A DNA stretch of 64,000 bases, taken from the NCBI RefSeq assembly GCF_013376415.1, contig NZ_WYET01000004.1, positions 62,001 to 126,000 of the forward strand. The letters run 5' to 3'. A model generated the notes under the pieces. That model was given only the letters and a program-made list of their open reading frames with translations. It was not told the DNA's origin and did no database searches. The position numbers and the translations under genes are program-made. Positions 16,238 to 24,799 of the stretch are shown here, piece by piece (positions within the stretch are counted from its first letter, which is position 1; each line of letters opens with the position of its first letter). This DNA comes from Flagellimonas chongwuensis. GTDB lineage: Bacteria; Bacteroidota; Bacteroidia; Flavobacteriales; Flavobacteriaceae.

Positions 16238-17633
16238 CAAACAACGCACCATTGGCAAAAAAGTAACGCTCCAAGGTGTAGGACTACATACGGGAGAAAA
16301 CGTAACCATGAGCTTTTTGCCCGCGGACGAAAATCACGGTTTTGCGTTCCAAAGAATTGATTTGGAAGGCGAACCCATTATTGAGGCCGATGCCAACTAC
16401 GTAGTAAATACCCAAAGAGGCACCAATCTTGAAAAGAACGGAGTTAAAATTCATACCTCGGAGCATGTTCTAGCAGCTTTGGTCGGATTGGACATTGATA
16501 ACGTTCTTATTGAGCTCGATGCTCCCGAACCACCGATTATGGATGGTTCCTCCAAGTTTTTTGTGAAAGCTTTGGAAGAAGCTGGTATCGTGGAACAAGA
16601 GGAAGAAAGGGAAGAATATGTTGTAAAAGATGTGATTTCCTATAAAGATGAAACCACCGGTAGCGAAATCACCATTATTCCTTCGGATGAATACCAAGTG
16701 ACTACCATGGTGGATTTTGGAACCAAGGTTCTGGGCACTCAGAATGCCACTTTGGAAAAAATGTCCGATTTCAAGGAAGAAATAGCCGATTCCCGTACAT
16801 TCAGTTTTCTTCATGAACTTGAAATGTTATTGGAGAACGGCCTAATTAAAGGTGGTGACCTGAACAACGCCATCGTTTATGTGGACAAAGAAATTTCCGA
16901 GTCTACCATGAAAAAATTGGAGAAGGCTTTTGGTAAAGAGAAACTATCCGTAAAGCCCAATGGAATTTTGGACAATCTAACCCTCCATCACCCAAACGAA
17001 GCAGCAAGACATAAGTTGCTAGACGTTATCGGTGATTTGGCCTTGGCAGGAACACGTATTCGTGGAAAAGTCATTGCTAACAAACCTGGACATTTCGTGA
17101 ACACACAGTTTGCCAAAAAACTGTCCAAAATCATCAAAATAGAAAAGAGGAACAAAGTTCCCAGCTATGATTTGAATCAAGAGCCTTTAATGGACGTGAA
17201 CGAAATCATGGCAAGGTTGCCGCACCGTCCACCATTTTTATTGGTCGATAAAATTTTGGAACTTTCCGACTCACATGTTGTCGGGGTCAAAAATGTGACC
17301 ATGAACGAGCCATTTTTTGTTGGCCACTTCCCCGGAGCGCCTGTTATGCCAGGGGTATTGCAGGTTGAAGCCATGGCCCAAACTGGAGGGATACTTGTTT
17401 TGAGCACGGTTCCGGACCCTGAGAATTACCTGACTTTCTTTATGAAGATAGACAAGGTGAAATTTAAGCAACAAGTGGTTCCCGGTGATACATTAATATT
17501 TAAATGTGATTTGATTTCTCCGATCAGGAGAGGAATCTGCCATATGCAAGCCTACGCTTATGCCAATGGCAAATTAGTGTCCGAAGCTGAACTGATGGCC
17601 CAAATCGTTAAAACAAAAAACACAGATTCGTAA
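16221..17633 (+). CDS. lpxC/fabZ: Bifunctional UDP-3-O-acyl-GlcNAc deacetylase / 3-hydroxyacyl-ACP dehydratase
   Basis: A fused enzyme of about 470 aa typical of Bacteroidota. The LpxC half (about 1-305) has VGLHTGENV, the zinc-ligand region HTSEHVLAALVGLDIDN and HKLLDVIGDLALAGTRIRG. The FabZ hot-dog half (about 320-470) has LPHRPPFLLVDKI, the catalytic His in VGHFPGAPVMPGV and Glu in LQVEAMAQTGG. It joins the committed lipid A step to fatty acid elongation. The start is uncertain: GTG at 16221 gives VSKPSNKQRTIGKK; a TTG at 16215 adds two residues. Either way it overlaps the end of lpxD, so translation is probably coupled. Confidence 0.95.
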   Translation: MSKPSNKQRTIGKKVTLQGVGLHTGENVTMSFLPADENHGFAFQRIDLEGEPIIEADANYVVNTQRGTNLEKNGVKIHTSEHVLAALVGLDIDNVLIELDAPEPPIMDGSSKFFVKALEEAGIVEQEEEREEYVVKDVISYKDETTGSEITIIPSDEYQVTTMVDFGTKVLGTQNATLEKMSDFKEEIADSRTFSFLHELEMLLENGLIKGGDLNNAIVYVDKEISESTMKKLEKAFGKEKLSVKPNGILDNLTLHHPNEAARHKLLDVIGDLALAGTRIRGKVIANKPGHFVNTQFAKKLSKIIKIEKRNKVPSYDLNQEPLMDVNEIMARLPHRPPFLLVDKILELSDSHVVGVKNVTMNEPFFVGHFPGAPVMPGVLQVEAMAQTGGILVLSTVPDPENYLTFFMKIDKVKFKQQVVPGDTLIFKCDLISPIRRGICHMQAYAYANGKLVSEAELMAQIVKTKNTDS

Positions 17634-18419
17634 ATGAACCAACCCTTAGCATATGTACACCCAGGAGCCAAAATCGCCAAAAATGTGGTGATTGAGCCCT
17701 TTACCACGATACATAACAACGTAACGATAGGAGAGGGAACTTGGATTGGTTCCAACGTTACCATAATGGAAGGTGCCCGAATAGGAAAAAACTGCAGTAT
17801 TTTCCCAGGAGCCGTTATTTCCGCTATGCCCCAAGACCTTAAATATCAAGGTGAGGAGACTACAGTTGTAATTGGTGACAATACCACGATTAGAGAATGT
17901 GCCACGATTAATAAAGGTACTTCCGACCGTATGAAAACGGTGATTGGAAACAATTGTTTAATTATGGCCTATTGCCATGTCGCACACGATTGTTTTGTGG
18001 GCGATGGCTGTATCTTCAGTAACAATTCCACATTGGCAGGTCATGTTACCATTGGTCAAAATGTTGTTTTGGCAGGAATGGTAGCCGTGCATCAGTTTGT
18101 ATCCATTGGAAACCATGCCTTTGTAACCGGTGGTTCTTTGGTTCGTAAAGATGTGCCTCCCTACGTAAAAGCAGCAAGGGAGCCCCTTTCTTATGTGGGT
18201 ATCAATTCCATTGGATTACGAAGAAGAGGTTTCGAGTCCGACAAGATTCGTGAGATTCAAAATATTTATAGACTGCTCTATCAACAAAATTATAACAATT
18301 CCCAAGCAGCATCCATTATTGAAGCTGAAATGGAGGCAACTCCAGAGCGAGATGAGATTCTTCAATTTATACGAGATTCGCAGCGTGGAATTATGAAAGG
18401 TTATTTCAGTTCAAATTAA
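17634..18419 (+). CDS. lpxA: UDP-N-acetylglucosamine acyltransferase
   Basis: A 261-aa hexapeptide-repeat acyltransferase for the first lipid A step. It begins directly after the lpxC/fabZ stop. Repeats run through the first two thirds (GEGTWIGSNVTIMEGARIGK and following), with the catalytic His in IMAYCHVAHDCFVGD and the conserved NSTLAGHVTIGQ. The C-terminal helical domain contains GLRRRGFESDKIREI, the conserved trimer tail. Normal length. Translation is likely coupled to the upstream gene. Confidence 0.96.
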   Translation: MNQPLAYVHPGAKIAKNVVIEPFTTIHNNVTIGEGTWIGSNVTIMEGARIGKNCSIFPGAVISAMPQDLKYQGEETTVVIGDNTTIRECATINKGTSDRMKTVIGNNCLIMAYCHVAHDCFVGDGCIFSNNSTLAGHVTIGQNVVLAGMVAVHQFVSIGNHAFVTGGSLVRKDVPPYVKAAREPLSYVGINSIGLRRRGFESDKIREIQNIYRLLYQQNYNNSQAASIIEAEMEATPERDEILQFIRDSQRGIMKGYFSSN

Positions 18420-18423
18420 ATTT

Positions 18424-18990
18424 ATGGCAAGTACTTCTGATATAAGAAAAGGATTGTGCATCAAGTACAATCACGATATCTACAAAATCGTAGAATTTCT
18501 TCATGTGAAACCCGGTAAAGGACCTGCATTTGTCCGTACCAAATTGAAAAGTGTCACCACTGGAAAGGTGATTGACAATACATTTTCCGCAGGACATAAG
18601 ATTGAAGATGTCCGTGTAGAAACACGTAGCTATCAATTTTTGTACAGTGAAGGTGAGACCTATCACTTCATGAACACGGACGACTACACTCAAATTGCCT
18701 TGCAAAGGGATGCTCTTGATGCTTATGACCTCATGAAAGAGAGCGAAGTCGTTACAATCATTTTCAACGCAGAGGATAATATGCCGCTTTCTGTTGAAAT
18801 GCCTGCCAGTGTTGTTTTGGAAGTGACCCATACGGAGCCCGGTGTTAAAGGGAACACGGCGACCAATGCTACCAAGCCGGCTACCGTTGAAACAGGGGCC
18901 AGTGTTAATGTACCTCTTTTCATCAACGAAGGTGACAAGATCAAGATCGATACGGAGAAAGGCGCTTACTTGGAACGTGCTAAAGAATAG
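18424..18990 (+). CDS. efp: Translation elongation factor P
   Basis: A 188-aa factor that relieves ribosome stalling at polyproline. Three domains are seen: the KOW-like N-domain with the modifiable Lys loop HVKPGKGPAFVRTKLKS, the OB domain with YHFMNTDDYTQIAL, and the C-domain containing NVPLFINEGDKIKIDTEKG. The loop residue at the tip is Lys, but no modification enzyme is encoded nearby. It sits 4 bp after lpxA, inside the lipid A cluster, an arrangement I recall from other flavobacteria. Confidence 0.96.
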   Translation: MASTSDIRKGLCIKYNHDIYKIVEFLHVKPGKGPAFVRTKLKSVTTGKVIDNTFSAGHKIEDVRVETRSYQFLYSEGETYHFMNTDDYTQIALQRDALDAYDLMKESEVVTIIFNAEDNMPLSVEMPASVVLEVTHTEPGVKGNTATNATKPATVETGASVNVPLFINEGDKIKIDTEKGAYLERAKE

Positions 18991-18995
18991 CCTTA

Positions 18996-19931
18996 ATGAA
19001 ATTCCCGAAAACGTATACTTTAAAGGAAATTTCGGAAATCATTGCCTGCGATTTTGTTGGTGATGAAAACTTTCCTGTACTTGGCATGAATGAAATCCAC
19101 GTAGTGGAAGCAGGGGACATCGTATTTGTGGATCATCCCAAATATTATGACAAAGCCCTACAATCAGATGCTACGGTGGTACTCATCAATAAACAAGTGG
19201 AATGCCCGCAAGGCAAGGCATTGCTCGTTTCCGATGATCCTTTTAGGGATTTCAACAAGTTGACCCGACATTTCAAACCTTTTGAAACTGCAGCTTCAAC
19301 TATAGCCGAATCAGCAGAGATAGGGGAAGGTACCGTTATTCAGCCCAACGTATTTATAGGTAATCATGTGAAAATCGGTAAAAACTCTGTGATTCATCCA
19401 AACGTAACGATTTACGATGGATGCATACTAGGCGACAATGTAACCATTCATGCAGGAACTGTACTGGGTGCGGATGCGTTCTACTACAAAAACAGACCCG
19501 AAGGCTTCGATAAATTGCTGTCTGGAGGAAATGTCGTCATCGAGAACAACGTTGATGTTGGTGCTGGATGTACCATTGACCGTGGAGTAACCGCATCAAC
19601 AACCATTAAGGAAGGGTCCAAATTGGATAACCAAATCCAAGTTGGGCATGATACGATCATAGGCAAAAAATGCTTGATTGCATCCCATGTTGGCATCGCC
19701 GGCTGTTGCACCATCGAGGACGAAGTGACCCTTTGGGGACAAGTAGGCATCACAAGCGGTGCGACCATTGGCAAAAAAGCAGTCGTCTTGGCACAATCAG
19801 GTATTTCAAAATCCCTTGAAGGCGGCAAAACCTATTTTGGTTACCCAGCAGAGGAAGCGCGCGAAAAACTCAAACAGATTGCCTACATTAAAAAGATTCC
19901 AGAAATCTTGAAAAAACTGAAAAAGATTTAA
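18996..19931 (+). CDS. Second LpxD-like N-acyltransferase
   Basis: A 311-aa hexapeptide acyltransferase clearly paralogous to lpxD at 15203. The N-terminal LpxD domain has GDIVFVDHPKYYDKAL, the helix repeats follow from about residue 105, and it shares ENNVDVGAGCTIDRG and SKLDNQIQVGHDTIIG (catalytic His position kept). The C-terminus is shorter and Lys-rich (PEILKKLKKI). It may add a different chain to lipid A, or act on another UDP-sugar; the sequence does not decide. It starts 5 bp after efp and ends the cluster. Confidence 0.85.
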   Translation: MKFPKTYTLKEISEIIACDFVGDENFPVLGMNEIHVVEAGDIVFVDHPKYYDKALQSDATVVLINKQVECPQGKALLVSDDPFRDFNKLTRHFKPFETAASTIAESAEIGEGTVIQPNVFIGNHVKIGKNSVIHPNVTIYDGCILGDNVTIHAGTVLGADAFYYKNRPEGFDKLLSGGNVVIENNVDVGAGCTIDRGVTASTTIKEGSKLDNQIQVGHDTIIGKKCLIASHVGIAGCCTIEDEVTLWGQVGITSGATIGKKAVVLAQSGISKSLEGGKTYFGYPAEEAREKLKQIAYIKKIPEILKKLKKI

Positions 19932-19962
19932 GAAATCAATAGATAAAAACTTTAGTAAACCA

Positions 19963-19970
19963 TATTTTTG
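19963..19970 (+). promoter_or_regulatory. -7 promoter element of sucD
   Basis: TATTTTTG matches TAnnTTTG, 23 bp before the ATG at 19994. It separates sucD from the lipid A transcript. Confidence 0.45.
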
Positions 19971-19993
19971 TATCTCTACATTAAGTTAAATAT

Positions 19994-20866
19994 ATGAGCG
20001 TCTTAGTAAACAAGGATTCAAACATAATTGTACAAGGATTTACCGGTAGTGAAGGAACATTCCACGCCGAACAAATGATTGAATACGGTACCAACGTGGT
20101 TGGTGGGGTGACTCCTGGAAAAGGGGGACAAGAACATTTAGGAAAACCAGTTTTTAATACAGTCGAAGATGCTGTTAAAGAAGTTGGTGCCGATACCACT
20201 ATCATTTTTGTTCCACCTGCATTTGCTGCCGACGCCATTATGGAAGCTGCCGACGCCGGAATCAAAGTAATCATCACCATTACCGAAGGTATTCCCGTAG
20301 CGGATATGGTAAAGGCCAATGATTACATAAAAAACAAGGATTGCACATTGATCGGTCCAAACTGTCCGGGTGTAATTACCCCTGGTGAGGCCAAAGTTGG
20401 TATCATGCCAGGATTTGTCTTCAAAAAAGGAAAAGTGGGAATCGTCTCAAAATCAGGGACTTTGACCTATGAAGCTGCTGATCAAGTAGTTCGTCAAGGA
20501 TTGGGAATTACAACTGCCATCGGAATCGGTGGTGACCCAATTATTGGAACCACAACAAAACAAGCCGTAGAGCTATTGATCAATGACCCTGAAACCGAAT
20601 GTGTTGTTATGATCGGTGAAATCGGTGGTCAATTGGAAGCTGAAGCCGCTAGGTGGTATAAAGAGAGTGGAAGCAAAAAACCGATTGTTGGATTTATTGC
20701 TGGTGAAACTGCTCCTGCCGGACGCACCATGGGACACGCTGGTGCAATTGTAGGTGGAAGCGACGATACCGCTCAAGCAAAGAAAAGAATTATGAAGGAA
20801 TGTGGTATCCACGTGGTCGATTCTCCAGCTGAAATTGGCGTAAAAGTGAAAGAAGTGGTTGGATAA
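19994..20866 (+). CDS. sucD: Succinate--CoA ligase subunit alpha
   Basis: A 290-aa TCA-cycle subunit. The CoA-binding N-domain starts at [22 protein letters not shown], and [16 protein letters not shown] follows. The ligase domain carries the phospho-histidine in [16 protein letters not shown] near residue 243. It couples succinyl-CoA cleavage to nucleoside triphosphate formation with the beta subunit (sucC), which is not in this window, so the two subunits are unlinked here. It is flanked by its own promoter element and a strong terminator. Confidence 0.97.
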   Translation: MSVLVNKDSNIIVQGFTGSEGTFHAEQMIEYGTNVVGGVTPGKGGQEHLGKPVFNTVEDAVKEVGADTTIIFVPPAFAADAIMEAADAGIKVIITITEGIPVADMVKANDYIKNKDCTLIGPNCPGVITPGEAKVGIMPGFVFKKGKVGIVSKSGTLTYEAADQVVRQGLGITTAIGIGGDPIIGTTTKQAVELLINDPETECVVMIGEIGGQLEAEAARWYKESGSKKPIVGFIAGETAPAGRTMGHAGAIVGGSDDTAQAKKRIMKECGIHVVDSPAEIGVKVKEVVG

Positions 20867-20886
20867 CCGACCGTTAAAACCATACT

Positions 20887-20914
20887 AAATCCCGTTTTAT
20901 GCGGGATTTTTTTT
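20887..20914 (+). terminator. Intrinsic terminator after sucD
   Basis: An 8-bp perfect stem AAATCCCG/CGGGATTT (20887-20894 with 20902-20909) followed by a T run. Confidence 0.88.
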
Positions 20915-20936
20915 CGTCTAAACATAAAACAACAAC

Positions 20937-20944
20937 TATATTTG
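20937..20944 (+). promoter_or_regulatory. -7 promoter element of fabG
   Basis: TATATTTG matches TAnnTTTG, 29 bp before the ATG at 20974 and just after the sucD terminator. Confidence 0.5.
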
Positions 20945-20973
20945 GTTATTAACCATTCAAACACAATCATTTT

Positions 20974-21723
20974 ATGAAACTTTTGGAAGGGAAAAATGTA
21001 ATTATAACAGGAGCCAGTAGAGGAATAGGTAAAGGCATTGCCGAAGTATTTGCAAAACATGGGGCAAATGTCGCCTTCACCTACAGTTCCAGTGAAGCTC
21101 CAGCCTTGGAATTGGAAAAAGAATTGACCGAAATGGGCGTAAAAGCCAAGGCCTATAAGAGCAATGCCGCCAGTTTTGAAGAATCCGAAGCGCTTGTTGC
21201 CAAGGTTTTGGAAGATTTTGATGGCAGGATCGACGTACTTATCAATAACGCAGGTATCACTAAGGACAACTTGTTGATGCGAATGGGCGAAGCAGATTTT
21301 GATACTGTCATTGAAATCAACCTGAAATCCGTGTTCAATATGACCAAAGCTGTTCAACGTACCATGTTGAAGCAGCGTAAAGGTTCCATAGTAAATATGA
21401 GCAGTGTGGTAGGTGTAAAAGGTAATGCAGGACAGACCAACTACGCAGCATCAAAAGCGGGTATGATTGGTTTTACAAAATCCGTAGCCTTGGAATTGGG
21501 GTCTAGAAACATCCGTTGCAATGCCATTGCGCCAGGTTTTATCGAAACTGAAATGACCGAGAAATTGGACGAAAAAACAGTTCAAGGCTGGAGAGAAGGC
21601 ATTCCATTAAAACGAGGTGGAAGTCCAGAAGATGTGGCCAATGCTTGTGTATTTTTGGCATCAGACCTATCCGACTACGTAACAGGGCAGGTACTCAATG
21701 TTGATGGTGGAATGTTAACCTAA
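20974..21723 (+). CDS. fabG: 3-oxoacyl-[ACP] reductase
   Basis: A 249-aa short-chain dehydrogenase. The cofactor motif is TGASRGIGKGIAE (about 11-23), NNAG is at 90-93, the Ser is in VNMSSVVGVKG and the YxxxK pair in NYAASKAGMIGF. The C-terminus ends in the FabG-like VTGQVLNVDGGM. It performs the NADPH-dependent reduction in fatty acid elongation. Length and motifs favour FabG over a general SDR. The VWA gene follows within 4 bp. Confidence 0.93.
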   Translation: MKLLEGKNVIITGASRGIGKGIAEVFAKHGANVAFTYSSSEAPALELEKELTEMGVKAKAYKSNAASFEESEALVAKVLEDFDGRIDVLINNAGITKDNLLMRMGEADFDTVIEINLKSVFNMTKAVQRTMLKQRKGSIVNMSSVVGVKGNAGQTNYAASKAGMIGFTKSVALELGSRNIRCNAIAPGFIETEMTEKLDEKTVQGWREGIPLKRGGSPEDVANACVFLASDLSDYVTGQVLNVDGGMLT

Positions 21724-21727
21724 ATGA

Positions 21728-23761
21728 ATGGAGTTGAGCACGGTACTTCTTATTATTTTAGCAGTTGCTGCCGCGCTTATCCTTGTCTATTTTCAATACT
21801 TCTATAAAAACCCAAGAAAGGGTTCAATTAAAATAATATTGGCCGCATTACGGTTTATCACCTTGTTTTGCGGCCTTTTGCTTTTGATCAATCCAAAGTT
21901 TGTCAGTAAAGATTATTACATCGAAAAAGTAAACTTGATTCTTTTGGTGGACAATTCTACCTCAATGGGCGGTGCTTCTTCCGAGACAGAGATTTCGAGC
22001 GCCATTTCTCAAATCAAACAAAATAAAGCTTTAACCGAACGGTTTGACATTCATCAGTACGAATTCGGGACTTCCATTTCTTCCACGGATTCCATACGAT
22101 TTGACCATGGAAATACCGACATTTCGAATGCACTCTCGACGTTGAAAGATGTTTTTGTAAACGGAAATAATACCATCGTTTTGTTTTCTGATGGAAACCA
22201 GACATTAGGTCGGGATTACGAATACATCACATTGAACGAGAATTCCACCATAAATCCTGTGGTGATTGGCGATACCATCCAATATGAAGATATTTCAGTA
22301 GGACTCATCAATGTCAACAAATACGCTTTTTTGCGAAACAGTTTTCCTATTGAATCCACTATTCGGTATCAAGGTAACCGTTCGGTTACCAGCACAGTAA
22401 CTATTTCAATAAATGGGAGTAGGGTTCATCAAGAACGAATTGATCTTAACGCCACTAAAAATAGCCAAACGTTAAATACCTTGGTGGAAGCACAAAGCGT
22501 CGGCATCAAAACCATCAAAATTGAAGTTGGGGCTTTGGAAAATGAGCGCAATACCGCTAACAATTCTAAGGAAACCGCGATTGAGGTAATTGATGAAAAA
22601 ACCAATGTAGCCATAGTTTCCGATATGTTGCACCCGGACATCGGAGCCTTAAAAAAATCCATCGAGTCCAATGAACAACGGTCGGTTACACTTGTAAAGC
22701 CAACAGCAGACCAGTCCGAATTGGAAGAAATGGGATTGCTGATTCTGTACCAACCTAATCGCAATTTCAGAAACGTTTATGAATTCCTGAAAAATACTGG
22801 GGCCAATTATTTTACCGTTACGGGAAGCAAAACAGATTGGAATTTTTTGAATGGTATTCAAGAAAGTTTCACCATTTCGGGCAGTAGACAATCAGAGGAT
22901 ATTTTACCTGTTTTAAATAACGCTTTTGGCCTTTTTGGACTCGGTAATTTTTCCGTAGATGGATTCCCGCCTTTGCAAGGCACCCTTGGAGATATACAAT
23001 TGAACAAGGACAGCGACATTTTAATGTTCCAGCAGCTGCAGGGCATCAACCTTGAAAAGCCCTTATTTACAATTTTGACGGAATCCGACACCAAAGAAGC
23101 TGTGCTCTTTGGGGAAAATATATGGCGCTGGCGAGCGCAAGTGTACCGAAATGACGATAATTTTCTAGCGTTTGATGATTTCATTGGAAATTTAATGGTG
23201 TATTTGGGCTCCAACAAACAACGAAACCGTTTAGAATTGGATTATGAACTGGTTTTTGATAACGCAAGCATGGCCAAGGTGAGGGCTTCTTATTTTGATG
23301 AAAGCTACCAGTTTGATGCCAATGCCAATATTTCCATTACCATAAAAGGTAAGGAAAACGATTTTTCAAGGGTGTCGCCCATGTTACTGAAAGGTTCTTT
23401 TTATGAAGTGGACCTGAGCGACCTCCAAGCAGGGGAGTATGAGTTCACCGTTACTGTAGCCGATGAAAATTTGAGTCGCTCTGGAACTTTCAGGATTTTG
23501 GATTTTAATCCAGAAAAACAATTGATATCCGCCAATTATAAAAAAATGGAGCGTTTGGCTTCCAAGAATAGCGGACAGGTCTACTATTTGGACAAATTGG
23601 ATGAACTACAGGCCAATCTGTCATCATCACAACAGTTTTTACCTGTCCAAAAAAGCAGGGATAATGTTGTATCTTTAATAGATTTCCGTATTTTACTCGG
23701 ACTCATCATTCTTTCACTTGCAGCGGAATGGTTCATCAGAAAATATAACGGATTGATTTAA
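21728..23761 (+). CDS. Membrane-anchored VWA-domain protein
   Basis: A 677-aa protein with two N-terminal membrane segments (to about residue 60) and one at the C-terminus (LLGLIILSLAAEWFI). The middle is periplasmic or extracytoplasmic. A von Willebrand A-type domain follows the N-terminal segments, with the MIDAS-like LLVDNSTSMGG near residue 78 and IVLFSDGNQTLGRDYEY. It is then followed by Ig-like repeats. Similar large VWA proteins occur in Bacteroidota, but the ligand is unknown. It lies between fabG and an SPFH protein on one strand with short spacers, so the three are probably co-transcribed; no functional link to fatty acid synthesis is implied. Confidence 0.82.
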   Translation: MELSTVLLIILAVAAALILVYFQYFYKNPRKGSIKIILAALRFITLFCGLLLLINPKFVSKDYYIEKVNLILLVDNSTSMGGASSETEISSAISQIKQNKALTERFDIHQYEFGTSISSTDSIRFDHGNTDISNALSTLKDVFVNGNNTIVLFSDGNQTLGRDYEYITLNENSTINPVVIGDTIQYEDISVGLINVNKYAFLRNSFPIESTIRYQGNRSVTSTVTISINGSRVHQERIDLNATKNSQTLNTLVEAQSVGIKTIKIEVGALENERNTANNSKETAIEVIDEKTNVAIVSDMLHPDIGALKKSIESNEQRSVTLVKPTADQSELEEMGLLILYQPNRNFRNVYEFLKNTGANYFTVTGSKTDWNFLNGIQESFTISGSRQSEDILPVLNNAFGLFGLGNFSVDGFPPLQGTLGDIQLNKDSDILMFQQLQGINLEKPLFTILTESDTKEAVLFGENIWRWRAQVYRNDDNFLAFDDFIGNLMVYLGSNKQRNRLELDYELVFDNASMAKVRASYFDESYQFDANANISITIKGKENDFSRVSPMLLKGSFYEVDLSDLQAGEYEFTVTVADENLSRSGTFRILDFNPEKQLISANYKKMERLASKNSGQVYYLDKLDELQANLSSSQQFLPVQKSRDNVVSLIDFRILLGLIILSLAAEWFIRKYNGLI

Positions 23762-23784
23762 AAACCTCAATAAACCTCAATAAA

Positions 23785-24600
23785 ATGGATAAATTACCAA
23801 AGATTGCGTTGCCAGCTTTGGCAGCGATTATTTTTCTAATCATTTTTGCATCTAGGTCAACAGTGACCATTGGTTCCGGTGAAGCTGGAGTTTTGTACAG
23901 ATATTTCGGTGGAGGGGTTGTTACCGACGAACCACCTCTGGGAGAAGGGTTTCATTTAGTGGCTCCTTGGAATAAAGTTTATATTTATGAAGTTCGACAA
24001 CAAGAACGTTTGGAAAAAATGAACGTGCTCTCATCCAATGGATTGGATATTAAATTGGAGGCATCCGTATGGTTCCAACCCAAATATGAGCAACTCGGAA
24101 AGTTACATCAGGAAAAAAGTGAACAGTACATAGAGCGCGTATTGCTTCCTGCCATCAGGTCTGCCGCACGTAGCGTTGTTGGGCGTTATACTCCCGAACA
24201 ATTATACTCCAGTAAACGTGATGCCATTCAACAAGAGATTTTTGAGGAGACCCAGAAAATTGTGGAAGACCAGTATATTCAACTCAATGAGGTACTGGTA
24301 AGAGATGTTACCTTACCGCCAACCATCAAGGATGCCATTGAGCGCAAATTGAAGCAGGAACAAGAGTCATTGGAATATGAATTTAGATTGGTGACTGCAG
24401 AAAAGGAAGCCGAAAAGGTTAGAATAGAAGCACAAGGTAAGGCGGACGCCAACCGCATCCTAAGTGCTTCATTGACCGATAAAATTCTGCAGGACAAAGG
24501 TATAGACGCAACATTGAAACTGGCCGAGTCCCCTAACGCCAAAATTGTTGTGGTTGGTTCTGGAGACGATGGTTTGCCATTAATTTTGGGAAATAACTAA
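23785..24600 (+). CDS. Prohibitin-family (SPFH domain) membrane protein
   Basis: A 271-aa protein with one N-terminal membrane segment (LPALAAIIFLIIFASRS) and an SPFH/band-7 domain (about 30-215). Characteristic stretches are GSGEAGVLYRYFGGGV, RSAARSVVGRYTPEQLYSSKRD and the coiled coil EYEFRLVTAEKEAEKVRIEA. Prohibitins form large membrane rings that hold protease or scaffold functions; the partner here is unknown. The stop is immediately followed by the his leader promoter. Confidence 0.92.
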   Translation: MDKLPKIALPALAAIIFLIIFASRSTVTIGSGEAGVLYRYFGGGVVTDEPPLGEGFHLVAPWNKVYIYEVRQQERLEKMNVLSSNGLDIKLEASVWFQPKYEQLGKLHQEKSEQYIERVLLPAIRSAARSVVGRYTPEQLYSSKRDAIQQEIFEETQKIVEDQYIQLNEVLVRDVTLPPTIKDAIERKLKQEQESLEYEFRLVTAEKEAEKVRIEAQGKADANRILSASLTDKILQDKGIDATLKLAESPNAKIVVVGSGDDGLPLILGNN

Positions 24601-24610
24601 ATTCCCCTTT

Positions 24611-24638
24611 TTTGATATAAAAATATGTTCTACTTTTG
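24611..24638 (+). promoter_or_regulatory. Promoter of the histidine operon (TTTG-N16-TACTTTTG)
   Basis: TTTG at 24611-24614 and TACTTTTG at 24631-24638, with the leader peptide ATG 8 bp downstream. The spacing equals that of the M14 gene promoter in this window and is one base below the N17-23 I recall for Flavobacterium. Confidence 0.65.
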
Positions 24639-24645
24639 AAGCATC

Positions 24646-24699
24646 ATGAGAAATAGAAACACACATCATCATTTTTATACTTGCCCTCAAGCGAGATAG
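24646..24699 (+). CDS. Histidine operon leader peptide (17 aa, three consecutive His)
   Basis: ATG at 24646 to TAG at 24697 encodes MRNRNTHHHFYTCPQAR. Three adjacent His codons (CAT at 24664-24672) sit between the promoter and a strong terminator upstream of hisG. This is the hallmark of a translation-controlled attenuator: low charged His-tRNA stalls the ribosome on these codons. The sequence after the His codons also supplies one arm of a possible antiterminator (next entry). Confidence 0.85.
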   Translation: MRNRNTHHHFYTCPQAR

Positions 24700-24767
24700 A
24701 AATGTATTGTTGTTTTTAAAATATATTCTAACCCGTTTGAGAAATCAAACGGGTTTGTTTTTTGTAC
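24686..24767 (+). promoter_or_regulatory. His operon attenuator: antiterminator arm and intrinsic terminator
   Basis: The terminator is an 11-bp stem AACCCGTTTGA/TCAAACGGGTT (24730-24740 with 24745-24755) closed by a GAAA tetraloop and followed by TTTGTTTTTT. CTCAAGCG (24686-24693), at the end of the leader ORF, can pair with CGTTTGAG (24734-24741) inside the terminator's 5' arm as eight pairs with one G-U. A ribosome stalled at the His codons leaves this arm free, so the antiterminator forms and his genes are read; a ribosome reaching the stop codon covers it and the terminator forms. Pairing is seen; the mechanism is inferred from classical attenuation. Confidence 0.8.
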
Positions 24768-24799
24768 CCATTTGGTTTTTCGAACAAAACGATTGAAAA

